This document shows, in pieces, positions 21,676 to 30,281 of a DNA stretch of 64,000 nucleotides (positions are counted from its first letter, which is position 1; the number at the start of each line of letters is the position of its first letter). Source of the DNA: Marinobacterium sediminicola (GTDB lineage Bacteria; Pseudomonadota; Gammaproteobacteria; Pseudomonadales; Balneatricaceae). A program made the position numbers and the translations under genes. The notes beneath the pieces are model-generated. The model saw only the letters and a list, made by a program, of their open reading frames with translations, searched no databases and was not told the DNA's origin. Location: assembly GCF_022343685.1 (NCBI RefSeq), contig NZ_CP092123.1, positions 3,286,001 through 3,350,000 of the forward strand. The letters are read 5' to 3'.

Positions 21676-22293
21676 TCACTGACGCGTGAGGTGGTACACC
21701 ACTTCACGCCGCTCATTTTCCACCTCCGCCTGATCCAGACGCACGACGGTAAAACCGGGCTCGAACAGCTGCCGGACTTCAGCCTCAGTGACGGAGAAAG
21801 GGGGGCCTTCGCCACCGGGAAACTCCAGGGTCACCAGCAACATTTCAACCCCTGACGACAGCTGCCTGCGCAGATGGGCAGCGTAGCTGCGCCGCATGGG
21901 TGGTGGCAGCGCGATCAATGCCGCGCGGTCATACACGGCGGCCACTTCACCCCAATGCTCAGCACCCAGCTCGAGGAAATCGGCACACCAGAGCGTGATG
22001 CCGTCGCGCTCTCGTGTATGCCCTTCCGGAACCGCCACAGGCGTTACCTGGGTACCGTGCTCGACAAAGAAGTCGCGACAGGCTAGATCACTGAGCTCGA
22101 CTCCAACCACCGGATGCCCCTGCTCACGCAGCCAAAGCATATCGCTCGACTTTCCACACAGGGGCACCAACACCCGAGCGTCCCCGGAAACGCCCAGACG
22201 GGACCAGTATTGCCGCAGCCAAAGGTTGATATCGGCCTGGTGGAAACCGATACGCCCCTCCTGCCAGCGGGCATGCCAGAATGCATGTTCCAT
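21676..22293 (-). CDS. tpm: Thiopurine S-methyltransferase family protein
   Basis: Bacterial Tpm enzymes methylate thiopurines and also selenium and tellurium oxyanions, using S-adenosylmethionine. The 205 residues start MEHAFWHARWQEGRIGFHQ with GAGGGG upstream, then the SAM-binding VLVPLCGKSSDMLWL (near 45), AVYDRAALIALPP and LVTLEFPGGEGPPFSV. It is convergent with ispB (six bases between stops, no clear terminator) and divergent from fabA. The metalloid role is family knowledge, not shown here. Confidence 0.92.
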   Translation of the reverse strand: MEHAFWHARWQEGRIGFHQADINLWLRQYWSRLGVSGDARVLVPLCGKSSDMLWLREQGHPVVGVELSDLACRDFFVEHGTQVTPVAVPEGHTRERDGITLWCADFLELGAEHWGEVAAVYDRAALIALPPPMRRSYAAHLRRQLSSGVEMLLVTLEFPGGEGPPFSVTEAEVRQLFEPGFTVVRLDQAEVENERREVVYHLTRQ

Positions 22294-22415
22294 CCTTACA
22301 CCCCTCATTAGCCCTATGGATGAGCAAATTACATGACACAGCTCGTGCCTGAAAGGCCGCAAACCGGTATAATCGCCGAAATATTGATGAAATGCCTCTG
22401 GAAATACGGTTTCTT

Positions 22416-22931
22416 ATGACACGACCTTCCTCATTTGAACGCGAAGAGCTGCTGAAGTGCGGCTACGGCGAAATGTTCGGCCCTGGCAATGCGCAGCTTC
22501 CGGTCGGCAACATGCTGATGCTGGATCGCATCATCAACATCAACACCGAAGGTGGTCAGTACGGCAAGGGCGAGATCATTGCCGAACTGGATATCCACCC
22601 CGACCTCTGGTTCTTCGAGTGCCACTTCCCCGGCGATCCGGTGATGCCCGGCTGTCTGGGTCTGGACGCCATGTGGCAGCTGGTCGGATTTTTCCTGGGC
22701 TGGCGTGGCAATGAAGGCCGCGGCCGTGCGCTGGGTTCCGGTGAGGTCAAGTTCACCGGCCAGGTACTGCCTACTGCCAGCAAGGTGACCTACCACATCG
22801 AGCTCAAGCGTGTCATCGAACGCAAGCTGGTGATGGGCATTGCAGATGGCACCGTCGCCGTTGATGGTCGTGTGATCTACACTGCCAAGGACCTGCGCGT
22901 TGGCCTGTTCAAACAGACCGACAGCTTCTGA
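22416..22931 (+). CDS. fabA: 3-hydroxyacyl-ACP dehydratase/isomerase FabA
   Basis: FabA dehydrates 3-hydroxydecanoyl-ACP and isomerises the trans-2 double bond to cis-3, the branch point of anaerobic unsaturated fatty acid synthesis. With the start at ATG 22416 the protein is 171 residues, the family length, and the catalytic pair falls at His70 (FFECHFPGD) and Asp84 ([13 protein letters not shown]). An ATG eight codons upstream is in frame but adds residues absent from relatives. TATAAT at 22368-22373 lies upstream. fabB follows after 74 bases. Confidence 0.97.
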   Translation: MTRPSSFEREELLKCGYGEMFGPGNAQLPVGNMLMLDRIININTEGGQYGKGEIIAELDIHPDLWFFECHFPGDPVMPGCLGLDAMWQLVGFFLGWRGNEGRGRALGSGEVKFTGQVLPTASKVTYHIELKRVIERKLVMGIADGTVAVDGRVIYTAKDLRVGLFKQTDSF

Positions 22932-22965
22932 GCCTGAACTTCAGGCTCGTTGATCTGCCTATAAT
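22931..22965 (+). promoter_or_regulatory. Palindrome and -10 box between fabA and fabB
   Basis: AGCCTGA-ACT-TCAGGCT (22931-22947) begins at the last base of the fabA stop codon and is followed by TATAAT (22960-22965). It may be an operator or weak attenuator with a second promoter for fabB. No T-run follows, so it is not a normal terminator, and the arms do not match the FabR palindrome I know. Confidence 0.4.
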
Positions 22966-23005
22966 AAGACTGCACATTGTTGATTGATTTGAAGAGAGGC
23001 TACAC

Positions 23006-24223
23006 ATGCGACGCGTCGTAGTGACCGGTATGGGAATCGTATCCTGCCTGGGTAACGACCTGGAAACAGTTCTGGACTCACTGAAGCAGGGCCGCTCCGG
23101 TATCAAGTTTCAGCCGGAATACAAAGAACTCGGCTTCCGCAGCCAGGTGGCCGGCAGCATCGATATCGACCTGGATGCCCTGATCGACCGCAAACTGCGT
23201 CGTTTCATGGGTAATGCATCCGCCTACGCCTACCTGGCGATGAAGCAGGCGATCGAAGATTCAGGTCTGAGCGAAGACCAGGTGTCCAACGTACGTACTG
23301 GCCTGATCGCCGGTTCCGGTGGTGCTTCCTCTGCGGATATCGTCGAGACCGCTGATATCCTGCGCGAAAAGGGCGTGCGTCGTGTAGGCCCCTACCGCGT
23401 AACCCGTACCATGGGCTCTACCGTGTCAGCCTGTCTGGCAACCCCGTTCAAGATCAAGGGCGTGAACTACTCCATCACCTCCGCTTGCGCGACCAGTGCG
23501 CACTGCATCGGTAACGCCATGGAGCAGATCCAGCTGGGCAAGCAGGATGTCATCTTTGCCGGTGGCGGTGAAGAACTGCACTGGTCCCTGAGCGTCATGT
23601 TCGATGCCATGGGTGCACTGTCCAGCAAGTACAATGACACTCCGGAAAAAGCCTCCCGCGCCTACGATGCCAACCGTGACGGCTTCGTCATTGCTGGCGG
23701 TGCCGGCATGCTGGTACTGGAAGAACTGGAGCACGCCAAGGCACGTGGCGCCAAGATCTACGCCGAACTGGTGGGCTACGGCGCCACTTCAGACGGCTAC
23801 GACATGGTGGCTCCGTCCGGTGAAGGCGCGGTTCGCTGCATGCAGCAGGCAATGTCTACCGTTGACGGCAAGATTGACTACATCAACTCCCACGGCACCT
23901 CCACTCCGGCCGGTGACATTCAGGAGCTGAAAGCGATGAAGCAGACCTTTGGCGACGATATGCCGCCGGTCAGCTCCACCAAGTCTCTGACTGGCCACTC
24001 GCTGGGTGCGACTGGCGTTCAGGAAGCGATCTACTCGATCCTGATGCAGCAGAACAACTTCATCTGCGCCTCTGCCAACATCGAAGAGCTGGATCCGGAA
24101 GCCGAAGGCATGCCGGTCGTCACCGAGCGCAAGGACAACGTCGATCTCAAGCGCGTCATGTCCAACAGCTTCGGCTTTGGTGGCACCAACTCCACACTGG
24201 TGTTCGAGAAGTACGAGGGCTAA
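23006..24223 (+). CDS. fabB: 3-oxoacyl-ACP synthase I FabB
   Basis: FabB elongates cis-unsaturated acyl-ACP made by FabA. The 405 residues carry the condensing-enzyme triad: Cys161 in [11 protein letters not shown], and the two His in [11 protein letters not shown] (near 296) and [12 protein letters not shown] (near 331). AGAGAGG precedes the ATG. The immediate fabA-fabB order and the FabB-type sequence (not FabF) indicate the Escherichia/Pseudomonas pathway for unsaturated fatty acids. A bidirectional terminator follows. Confidence 0.97.
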   Translation: MRRVVVTGMGIVSCLGNDLETVLDSLKQGRSGIKFQPEYKELGFRSQVAGSIDIDLDALIDRKLRRFMGNASAYAYLAMKQAIEDSGLSEDQVSNVRTGLIAGSGGASSADIVETADILREKGVRRVGPYRVTRTMGSTVSACLATPFKIKGVNYSITSACATSAHCIGNAMEQIQLGKQDVIFAGGGEELHWSLSVMFDAMGALSSKYNDTPEKASRAYDANRDGFVIAGGAGMLVLEELEHAKARGAKIYAELVGYGATSDGYDMVAPSGEGAVRCMQQAMSTVDGKIDYINSHGTSTPAGDIQELKAMKQTFGDDMPPVSSTKSLTGHSLGATGVQEAIYSILMQQNNFICASANIEELDPEAEGMPVVTERKDNVDLKRVMSNSFGFGGTNSTLVFEKYEG

Positions 24224-24268
24224 GCGATATCCCGCCCAAGGTGGCTCTGCAAGTCAGCAGCCACCCAT

Positions 24269-24297
24269 AAAAAAACCGCTCATGGAGCGGTTTTTTT
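24269..24297. terminator. Bidirectional terminator between fabB and plsC
   Basis: AAAAAAACCGCTC, a three-base loop and GAGCGGTTTTTTT. Runs on both sides suit the convergent fabB and plsC units. Confidence 0.9.
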
Positions 24298-24312
24298 ATG
24301 CCTGCAAAAGAG

Positions 24313-25068
24313 TCAGTCCAGACTCCCCTGGGCACGCATGGTGCTTTCCAGCCAAACCGTCGCAACCTCATGGACTTCCTCCACGCTCTTGCCACGGGTA
24401 TCGATCGCCGGTCCAACAGCCACTTCCACGGTTCCCGGGTACTTGATGAAGGATTTACCGGGCCAGAACAGCCCCGCATTGTGGGCCACAGGTATCATAG
24501 GCACTTCGCTGCTGACCGCCAGCATGGCGCCGCCCTTGTTCCATTTACCCAGTTCACCGGTGGGTACCCGCGTCCCCTGAGGAAAGATCAACAGCGGAAT
24601 GCCATCTGCCAGACGCGCCTTGCCCTGCTCCAGCAACTGCTTAAGCGCGCCTCGGCGCTTGCTACGGTCCAGAGCGATCGGCTTGAGCAGCGCCAGCGCC
24701 CAGCCAAACAAGGGGATGCGTAACAGTTCCTGCTTGAGGACTACCGCTTGAGGACGGATCAGCAACTGAAAATAGAGCGTTTCCCACTCGCTTTGATGAT
24801 TGGCGATGACCACATAGCTGCCAGCTGAGGGCAAGTGCTCGCGCCCTGTCACCTTAACCTTGACGCCGCAGCAAATTCTCAGCCAGGCGATATAGAAATA
24901 GTTGATCAGGGTCAGAAACTTGAAGCGAGCCCGAAACGGCAGCAAAGGCCCCACGATCAGGCAGATGATGGAGAACACCATGGTCACCGGGTAGAAGCCG
25001 GCGTAATACAAAAGTGAACGCAGAAACAGCAGTGGTGTTGCCTTGGACTCAGTCTGGGAGGTTGTCAC
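24313..25068 (-). CDS. plsC: 1-acyl-sn-glycerol-3-phosphate acyltransferase (PlsC family)
   Basis: PlsC-type enzymes acylate lysophosphatidic acid to phosphatidic acid at the inner membrane. The 251-residue protein has hydrophobic segments near 15-60, then the catalytic box N-H-Q-S-E-W-E (an HX4E variant of HX4D, also known in other proteobacterial members) near 95 and F-P-Q-G-T-R near 167. The start is GTG at 25068, one base after the moaD stop, with GGAGG inside the end of moaD, so it is read as part of the moaC-moaD message. Other lysophospholipid acyltransferase specificities are possible. Confidence 0.85.
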   Translation of the reverse strand: MTTSQTESKATPLLFLRSLLYYAGFYPVTMVFSIICLIVGPLLPFRARFKFLTLINYFYIAWLRICCGVKVKVTGREHLPSAGSYVVIANHQSEWETLYFQLLIRPQAVVLKQELLRIPLFGWALALLKPIALDRSKRRGALKQLLEQGKARLADGIPLLIFPQGTRVPTGELGKWNKGGAMLAVSSEVPMIPVAHNAGLFWPGKSFIKYPGTVEVAVGPAIDTRGKSVEEVHEVATVWLESTMRAQGSLD

Positions 25069-25069
25069 C

Positions 25070-25321
25070 TCAGCCTCCTGTTACCGGTGGGAAAAACGCC
25101 ACCTCGTCGTTATCGGATAGAGTGGCATCCAAAGCTGCCACTTCCTGATTGATCGCGCAGATGAGATCGGGGGCTGAAAGCACCTGATGCCAGGTTTCCC
25201 CCCTCAGCTGCACCAGCCGCTCAATCAGCTCGGCCAGAGTGGTCACACCGTCAGGCAAAGCCATCTCCTCTTCATCACAACCCAGCTGCTCACGGATTCG
25301 GGCGAAATAAACCAGTTTCAT
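25070..25321 (-). CDS. moaD: Molybdopterin synthase sulfur-carrier subunit MoaD
   Basis: MoaD carries the thiocarboxylate sulfur used with MoaE to convert cyclic pyranopterin monophosphate to molybdopterin. The 83-residue beta-grasp protein starts [14 protein letters not shown] and ends in the required Gly-Gly (FFPPVTGG). Its ATG shares ATGA with the moaC stop. The partner moaE, usually next, is not in this window; plsC follows one base later. Confidence 0.93.
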   Translation of the reverse strand: MKLVYFARIREQLGCDEEEMALPDGVTTLAELIERLVQLRGETWHQVLSAPDLICAINQEVAALDATLSDNDEVAFFPPVTGG

Positions 25322-25803
25322 GGCTGTTCCTCCCGGTGCCAGTCTCCGCTCTTGCCGCCGGTCTTCTCGACCAGCTCGATGCCGCCGATACGCATCCCCT
25401 TGTCCACCGCCTTGCACATGTCATAGAGCGTCAGTGCAGCAATGCTGACAGCGGTCAGGGCCTCCATCTCAACACCGGTCTGACCACTGAGCCGACAGCG
25501 CGCCTCGATACTGACGCGGTTGTGCTCGGGCTCGGGATTCAATTCAACCTTGACCGAGCTGAGCATCAGCGGATGGCACAATGGAATCAGGTCAGGCGTT
25601 TTCTTGGCGGCCTGAATACCGGCAATGCGCGCGACTGCCAGCACGTCCCCCTTGGGATGGCCACCTTCGAGAATCAGCTTCAGGGTTTCCGGCTGCATTT
25701 CGACCCAGCCACACGCCAGCGCTTCGCGCACCGTCACCGCCTTATCGCTGACGTCGACCATACGGGCCTGACCGCGGGCGTCCAGATGGGTCAACTTGCT
25801 CAT
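25318..25803 (-). CDS. moaC: Cyclic pyranopterin monophosphate synthase MoaC
   Basis: MoaC acts with MoaA in the first step of molybdenum cofactor synthesis, rearranging 3',8-cyclo-GTP to cPMP. The 161 residues have the family blocks [28 protein letters not shown] and [19 protein letters not shown] with the conserved DMCKAVDK that includes the catalytic Lys and Asp. Its ATG overlaps the stop of the upstream acyltransferase by four bases (ATGA) and its stop overlaps moaD in the same way. Confidence 0.96.
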   Translation of the reverse strand: MSKLTHLDARGQARMVDVSDKAVTVREALACGWVEMQPETLKLILEGGHPKGDVLAVARIAGIQAAKKTPDLIPLCHPLMLSSVKVELNPEPEHNRVSIEARCRLSGQTGVEMEALTAVSIAALTLYDMCKAVDKGMRIGGIELVEKTGGKSGDWHREEQP

Positions 25804-26921
25804 GAATGCTCCTGTTCAGCCTGCCGCTGATTGATGACGGGATTGGCGTACATCTGCTGCAGGAAAGGTCGAGCTTCAGCGTCGACACTGGCCAGGCGCG
25901 CTTCGAACGCCTGCCGTTGCTCGGCATCGACCTCTTCCCCTGCCGCCGCCAGATTGGTCGGGTGCAGCCGGTAGTTGAGGTGAATCTGACGATCAATCTC
26001 GGCCGCCAACTGTTCGGGCGATTCGAATTCGCCGCTCAACGGGGTTCCAAAGGCAACATGCACAGCCCCCTTGTCGCCAGTAATGCCCCGCACGATGCTG
26101 TTGATATCTTCGAACTCCGACTTCTGGTAACTGCCATGCAGCGCCACGGCCGCCAGCTCCTGCGCCTTGAGAGCATCACAGGGATCCAGTTCATAGGAGA
26201 TGGACACCGGCACAATATTCAGTCGCTCCACCATTTCACTCAGGGAGCGTTGCTTGCGGTGAGACATGTAGAACATCTTCATCAACGCCGGATCCGTCCG
26301 GTCATTGCCATCCTTGGCCCGCCCTTCGCGTTGCGCAATCCAGACCGAGTGCCCCCCGCAGACGCTGTGATCAATATAGGCCGAGAGCTGAGTCAGTGCC
26401 GTCATCATTTCACGCCCCTTGGCAGAGCGGTTGACGATGAAGCTCTTGTTCAGCCGCATAAGATCGGAGACATATGGCTTGCGCAACAGGTTGTCACCAA
26501 TGGCAATACGCACAGTGGACATGCCGCCCTGATAACGCACCCAGTTCACGAAAGCGGGATCCATGGCGATATCACGGTGATTGGACACAAACAGATAGGC
26601 CTCGTTCGAGTCCAGTCGCTCCAGCCCTGAACAGCTCACCCGGGTGGTCGTGCGGGCGATCATCTTCTGCATGTAGCTGGCCACCATCATCTGGAAGCCC
26701 TGTACATCCTCGATATCACCTACACGGGCTGCCACGGCAATGCGCACCAGCGGTCGCAGCAACCAGCCCAGCGGCCCTGAAGCATTTGGAAACTGGTAAC
26801 GCGTCAGGGCCGAAATGCATTCATCATCCCGCACCAGACGCTGCAGGACGGCTTCGACTTCGTTATCTCGATAGGGGCGGATCTCCTGAAAGGGATCTTG
26901 TACCTGGCGTTGTGCATTCAT
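25800..26921 (-). CDS. PlsC/PlsB-like acyltransferase family protein with an HX5D box
   Basis: The 373-residue protein has an acyltransferase core in its middle third: N-H-R-D-I-A-M-D near residues 116-123 in place of the usual N-H-x4-D box, an REGRAKDG segment near 205 that corresponds to the glycerol-phosphate binding block, and [11 protein letters not shown] near 243. It belongs to a group annotated as 1-acylglycerol-3-phosphate acyltransferases in proteobacteria and Bacteroidetes; the true substrate is not known to me. No clear membrane anchor or signal peptide is seen. It lies 83 bases after moeA and overlaps moaC by ATGA, which couples lipid acylation and molybdopterin genes in one message. 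Confidence 0.75.
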   Translation of the reverse strand: MNAQRQVQDPFQEIRPYRDNEVEAVLQRLVRDDECISALTRYQFPNASGPLGWLLRPLVRIAVAARVGDIEDVQGFQMMVASYMQKMIARTTTRVSCSGLERLDSNEAYLFVSNHRDIAMDPAFVNWVRYQGGMSTVRIAIGDNLLRKPYVSDLMRLNKSFIVNRSAKGREMMTALTQLSAYIDHSVCGGHSVWIAQREGRAKDGNDRTDPALMKMFYMSHRKQRSLSEMVERLNIVPVSISYELDPCDALKAQELAAVALHGSYQKSEFEDINSIVRGITGDKGAVHVAFGTPLSGEFESPEQLAAEIDRQIHLNYRLHPTNLAAAGEEVDAEQRQAFEARLASVDAEARPFLQQMYANPVINQRQAEQEHS

Positions 26922-27004
26922 TCGCGGCTATCAGCCTCTAGCTGCTGAAAAGCACACATTTTACCCTGTTGAGGCGCGCTTTTGCATACCGGCGGCATGC
27001 GCCG

Positions 27005-28201
27005 TCAGCCTGACAGCACACTGAAAGGCAGAAACGCCAATGGCTGCCCCGGCTCAACACAACTGTCTGCCGGCACCCTGACCAGCCCTTCTGCCTTAAG
27101 GCTGTTGCTCAATACCCCTGAACTCTGGTTGCCTTGAGGTACCAGGCGGCCCTCTTCTACCCGCACGCGCAAGAATTCGTCACGACCAATGGGCCTTTGA
27201 CGACTGAATCCGGCGGGCAGCGTCCAACCGGACAAAGGCTTGTACCGCAGCCCCTGAAGCCGCCTCAAAGCCGGCAATGCGAGCAGGTAAAAAGTCACCA
27301 GGCTCGAGGCCGGATTACCCGGCAGCCCAATAAACGGCGTCCCCGCAACATGACCTGCGGCAAAGGGTTTGCCCGGTTTGAGCTTGATGCGCCATATCTG
27401 CAGCGCACCCAAGGCCTCTACCTGATTGCGCACATGATCCTCTTCGCCTACGGAGACCCCACCACTGGAAAGGATCAGGTCACTGTCGGCGGCTGCCTTG
27501 CGCAATACATCTGCCGTGGCTTCTGCCGTATCGACTGCGTGCCAGGTGCTGATCGAAACCACACCGGCCTGCTGCAAAAGCCCGGTGATCAGAAAACGAT
27601 TGGCATCGTAGATTTGCCCCGGCGCCAGCGGCTGACCTGGCTGCACCAGCTCATCGCCAGTGGACAATAGAGCCACCCGAGGGCGTCGATAAACCCTGAC
27701 CCGTTCGATGCCTGCCGATGCCAGTACCCCCATCGCCTGTGCCGAAAGCAGCTCACCTGCCGCCAGCAACGCCTCACCGGCCTGAATATCCTGCCCACGG
27801 GGACGGATATTCTGCAAAGGACGCACACCGGCCGTAAAGCGCACTCCAGTGCCCTCCTCGACCGACTCCTCCTGCATGATCACCGCATTGGCTCCTGCGG
27901 GAATGGGCGCACCGGTGAAGATCCGTGCTGCCGTACCCGGCTCCAATGGCACGGGAGCCGAGCCGGCCGGAACGCGCTGGGAGACCGGCAGGACCGACAC
28001 CGCCTGAAGATCCTCCACCCTGACAGCGTAACCATCCATGCTGCTGTTGGCCTCTGGCGGCACGTCCACATCGGCCACAACCGGCTCGGCCAGAACACGT
28101 CCCCAGGCATCCTTCAGATACAACTCTTCGACTTCTGAAGGCGATGGCATCAGCTCAAGCAGTTGATGAAGCGCTTCCTCGACCGGGATCAACGGACTCA
28201 T
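27005..28201 (-). CDS. moeA: Molybdopterin molybdenumtransferase MoeA
   Basis: MoeA inserts molybdate into adenylated molybdopterin. The 398 residues show the expected domains: N-terminal PEANSSMDGYA (near 45-60), the MogA-like domain with STGDELV and SGGVSVGEEDHV, GLPGNPASSLV near 293, and a C-terminal beta-barrel. It overlaps the moaB stop by ATGA. An 83-base gap separates it from the following acyltransferase. Confidence 0.95.
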   Translation of the reverse strand: MSPLIPVEEALHQLLELMPSPSEVEELYLKDAWGRVLAEPVVADVDVPPEANSSMDGYAVRVEDLQAVSVLPVSQRVPAGSAPVPLEPGTAARIFTGAPIPAGANAVIMQEESVEEGTGVRFTAGVRPLQNIRPRGQDIQAGEALLAAGELLSAQAMGVLASAGIERVRVYRRPRVALLSTGDELVQPGQPLAPGQIYDANRFLITGLLQQAGVVSISTWHAVDTAEATADVLRKAAADSDLILSSGGVSVGEEDHVRNQVEALGALQIWRIKLKPGKPFAAGHVAGTPFIGLPGNPASSLVTFYLLALPALRRLQGLRYKPLSGWTLPAGFSRQRPIGRDEFLRVRVEEGRLVPQGNQSSGVLSNSLKAEGLVRVPADSCVEPGQPLAFLPFSVLSG

Positions 28202-28722
28202 GCACGAGCCTCCCGAGCCGCCTGCAACAGGCCGACGAAGTTACAGGGCTTGAACCGGCTATCCAGCTGCTCAGCCAACAGCTGATCCCAGCCTGTGGCA
28301 CAGGCCCCGGTAGACCCCGGCAGGCAGGCAATCAGAGTACCATTGGCCAGTCCAGCCAAGGCACGTGACTGAATGGTGGAGGTGCCAATTTCACCCTGGG
28401 AGATGCTCCGAAACAGTTCACCGAATCCCTCTACCTGCTTGTCCAGCAAAGGCGTCACCGCTTCGGGAGTAGAATCACGCAGAGCAAATCCCGTCCCCCC
28501 TGTGGTGATCACCACCTGAACACCGGCATCCGCAATCCAGGCTGAGAGCCGTGCACGGATCTGGTAGATGTCATCTGCCACTATCCCCCGATCGGCCAAA
28601 CGGTGACCGGCCTGCTGCAGGCGTGCTACCAACAGATCGCCGGAGCGGTCGGTTTCGGGAGTACGGGTATCGGAGATGGTCAGGACCGCTATATCCAGCG
28701 GTTGCAGTCTGTTGTCGTTCAC
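28198..28722 (-). CDS. moaB: Molybdenum cofactor biosynthesis protein B
   Basis: MoaB/Mog-type protein, thought to adenylate molybdopterin before MoeA. The 174 residues contain the nucleotide-binding ITTGGTGFALRDSTPEAV (near 80-97), the conserved Asp of the family and ALAGLANGTLIACLPGS near 125. Its stop overlaps the moeA ATG; it follows moaA by 35 bases. MoaB and MogA are hard to tell apart, but length and the partner moaA favour MoaB. Confidence 0.9.
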   Translation of the reverse strand: MNDNRLQPLDIAVLTISDTRTPETDRSGDLLVARLQQAGHRLADRGIVADDIYQIRARLSAWIADAGVQVVITTGGTGFALRDSTPEAVTPLLDKQVEGFGELFRSISQGEIGTSTIQSRALAGLANGTLIACLPGSTGACATGWDQLLAEQLDSRFKPCNFVGLLQAAREARA

Positions 28723-28757
28723 CGGCTTTCCTCATCGGTTATCGGATCAACAGGGGC

Positions 28758-29753
28758 TCAGCCCCCGGTCATGTTCATGAAACGCAAAATCTGGGGTTCT
28801 TCATCCAGAGTGAAATGATGGCGCTCAGGCTTGATCTGCATCGCATCGACTATCGCCTGGCGCAACTGTTCCGCATCACAGCCCGGCTGGCGCAGTAGTG
28901 CTCGCAGATCGACGGAATGTTCGTTACCGAGACACAGCAGTAAACGCCCCTCCGCCGTTACCCGCACACGGTTACAGTCGCCACAGAAGTTATGGCTGTG
29001 CGGCGAGATAAAGCCAATACGGCTGTCGCTGTCTGGCATGCGGAAATAACGGGAGGGCCCACCTGTGCGTTCGGCAGTTGGAATCAGGGTATAGTGTTCG
29101 GCCAGTCTGGCCTGGAGACTGTCACTGGAACAGAAGGCTTCAGACCGATCATGCTCACTGATGCGCCCCAGCGGCATCTCCTCAATGAAACTGATATCAA
29201 GCCCCCGAGACCGTACATACTCGACCAGTGCCGGTACTTCATCCTCGTTGCGCCCATGCAACACGACGGTGTTCAGCTTGATACGGGTGAAGCCCGCATC
29301 GCAGGCGGCATCGATCCCGGCCAGCACCTGGTCCAGTCGGCCGTTACGGGTCAGATTGCGAAAACGCTCGGGATCCAGACTATCAAGGCTGATGTTCAGC
29401 CGACTGACGCCCGCCTGGCGCAGCGGCTGAGCAAAACGCTGCAACTGGGAACCGTTGGTGGTCAGGACCAGCTCAACCGGCAATTCTCCCAAGCGCTCGA
29501 TCAGCCAGAGCACATTGCGTCTGACCAGTGGTTCGCCACCCGTCAGCCGAATCTTGCGTACGCCCAGCTCCGTAAATGCCTGCGCCAGCGCCAGCATCTC
29601 CTCCAATGACAGAACCTGCTCACGAGGAAGGAACTGCATCTGCTCACTCATGCAGTAGACACAGCGGAAGTCGCAGCGATCCGTCACTGACAGTCGCAGG
29701 TAGTGGATCTGCCGCCCGAAGCGATCAATTAGGGCTGTATCATTCTGACTCAT
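28758..29753 (-). CDS. moaA: GTP 3',8-cyclase MoaA
   Basis: MoaA is a radical SAM enzyme that starts molybdenum cofactor synthesis from GTP. The 331 residues have the radical SAM cluster at Cys27, Cys31 and Cys34 ([10 protein letters not shown]), GGEPLVRRN near 73, a second cluster in [18 protein letters not shown] and the C-terminal Gly-Gly tail essential for activity. It heads moaA-moaB-moeA and is divergent from the SirB2-like gene. Confidence 0.96.
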   Translation of the reverse strand: MSQNDTALIDRFGRQIHYLRLSVTDRCDFRCVYCMSEQMQFLPREQVLSLEEMLALAQAFTELGVRKIRLTGGEPLVRRNVLWLIERLGELPVELVLTTNGSQLQRFAQPLRQAGVSRLNISLDSLDPERFRNLTRNGRLDQVLAGIDAACDAGFTRIKLNTVVLHGRNEDEVPALVEYVRSRGLDISFIEEMPLGRISEHDRSEAFCSSDSLQARLAEHYTLIPTAERTGGPSRYFRMPDSDSRIGFISPHSHNFCGDCNRVRVTAEGRLLLCLGNEHSVDLRALLRQPGCDAEQLRQAIVDAMQIKPERHHFTLDEEPQILRFMNMTGG

Positions 29754-29883
29754 GATTCAAAAGACCCTGGCCGCCGGTTATAGTTCTGTTCACGGATCGG
29801 CTGCTACACGCCGTGCCTGCGTCTCAGTATATGCACAAAACCCAATTATTGGTTACGGGGATAGACTCACCTTGAATACATAC

Positions 29884-30258
29884 ATGATTCTGAAGCACAG
29901 CCACCTGACAATGGTGGGCCTGAGCATCGCGCTCTTTCTGCTGCGCGCCTTTCTGCTCTACACCTGGCCTCGAGCACTCAATACCCGTTGGCTGAAGGTT
30001 GTACCGCATGTTATTGACACCTTGCTATTGCTCAGCGCGATCGGCCTGATGCTGGTCATTGAACAGTATCCCTTGACCCATCATTGGCTGACAGCCAAGG
30101 TGCTGGGTCTGGTCGCCTATATCGGCTTTGGTACGGTAGCGCTGAAACGGGGACGGAATCTCAAGACGCGCAGCCTCGCATTGATCGCGGCCTTGCTGAG
30201 TCTTGGCTATATTCTGGGGGTTGCCATGACCCATTCGGCAACACTGGGGATGGTGTGA
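29884..30258 (+). CDS. SirB2-family inner membrane protein
   Basis: A 124-residue, very hydrophobic protein with about four membrane segments (GLSIALFLLRAFLLY, VIDTLLLLSAIGLMLVI, LGLVAYIGFGTVAL and the last around SLALIAALLSLGYILGVAMTH), a pattern and sequence typical of SirB2. The function of the family is not established. The start is uncertain: ATG 29884 gives the family N-terminus, TTG 29872 is close by, and neither has a strong ribosome site. It is divergent from moaA and convergent with the RmlD-like gene. Confidence 0.8.
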   Translation: MILKHSHLTMVGLSIALFLLRAFLLYTWPRALNTRWLKVVPHVIDTLLLLSAIGLMLVIEQYPLTHHWLTAKVLGLVAYIGFGTVALKRGRNLKTRSLALIAALLSLGYILGVAMTHSATLGMV

Positions 30259-30281
30259 TCGGCCAGAGAAACGCGGCGAGC

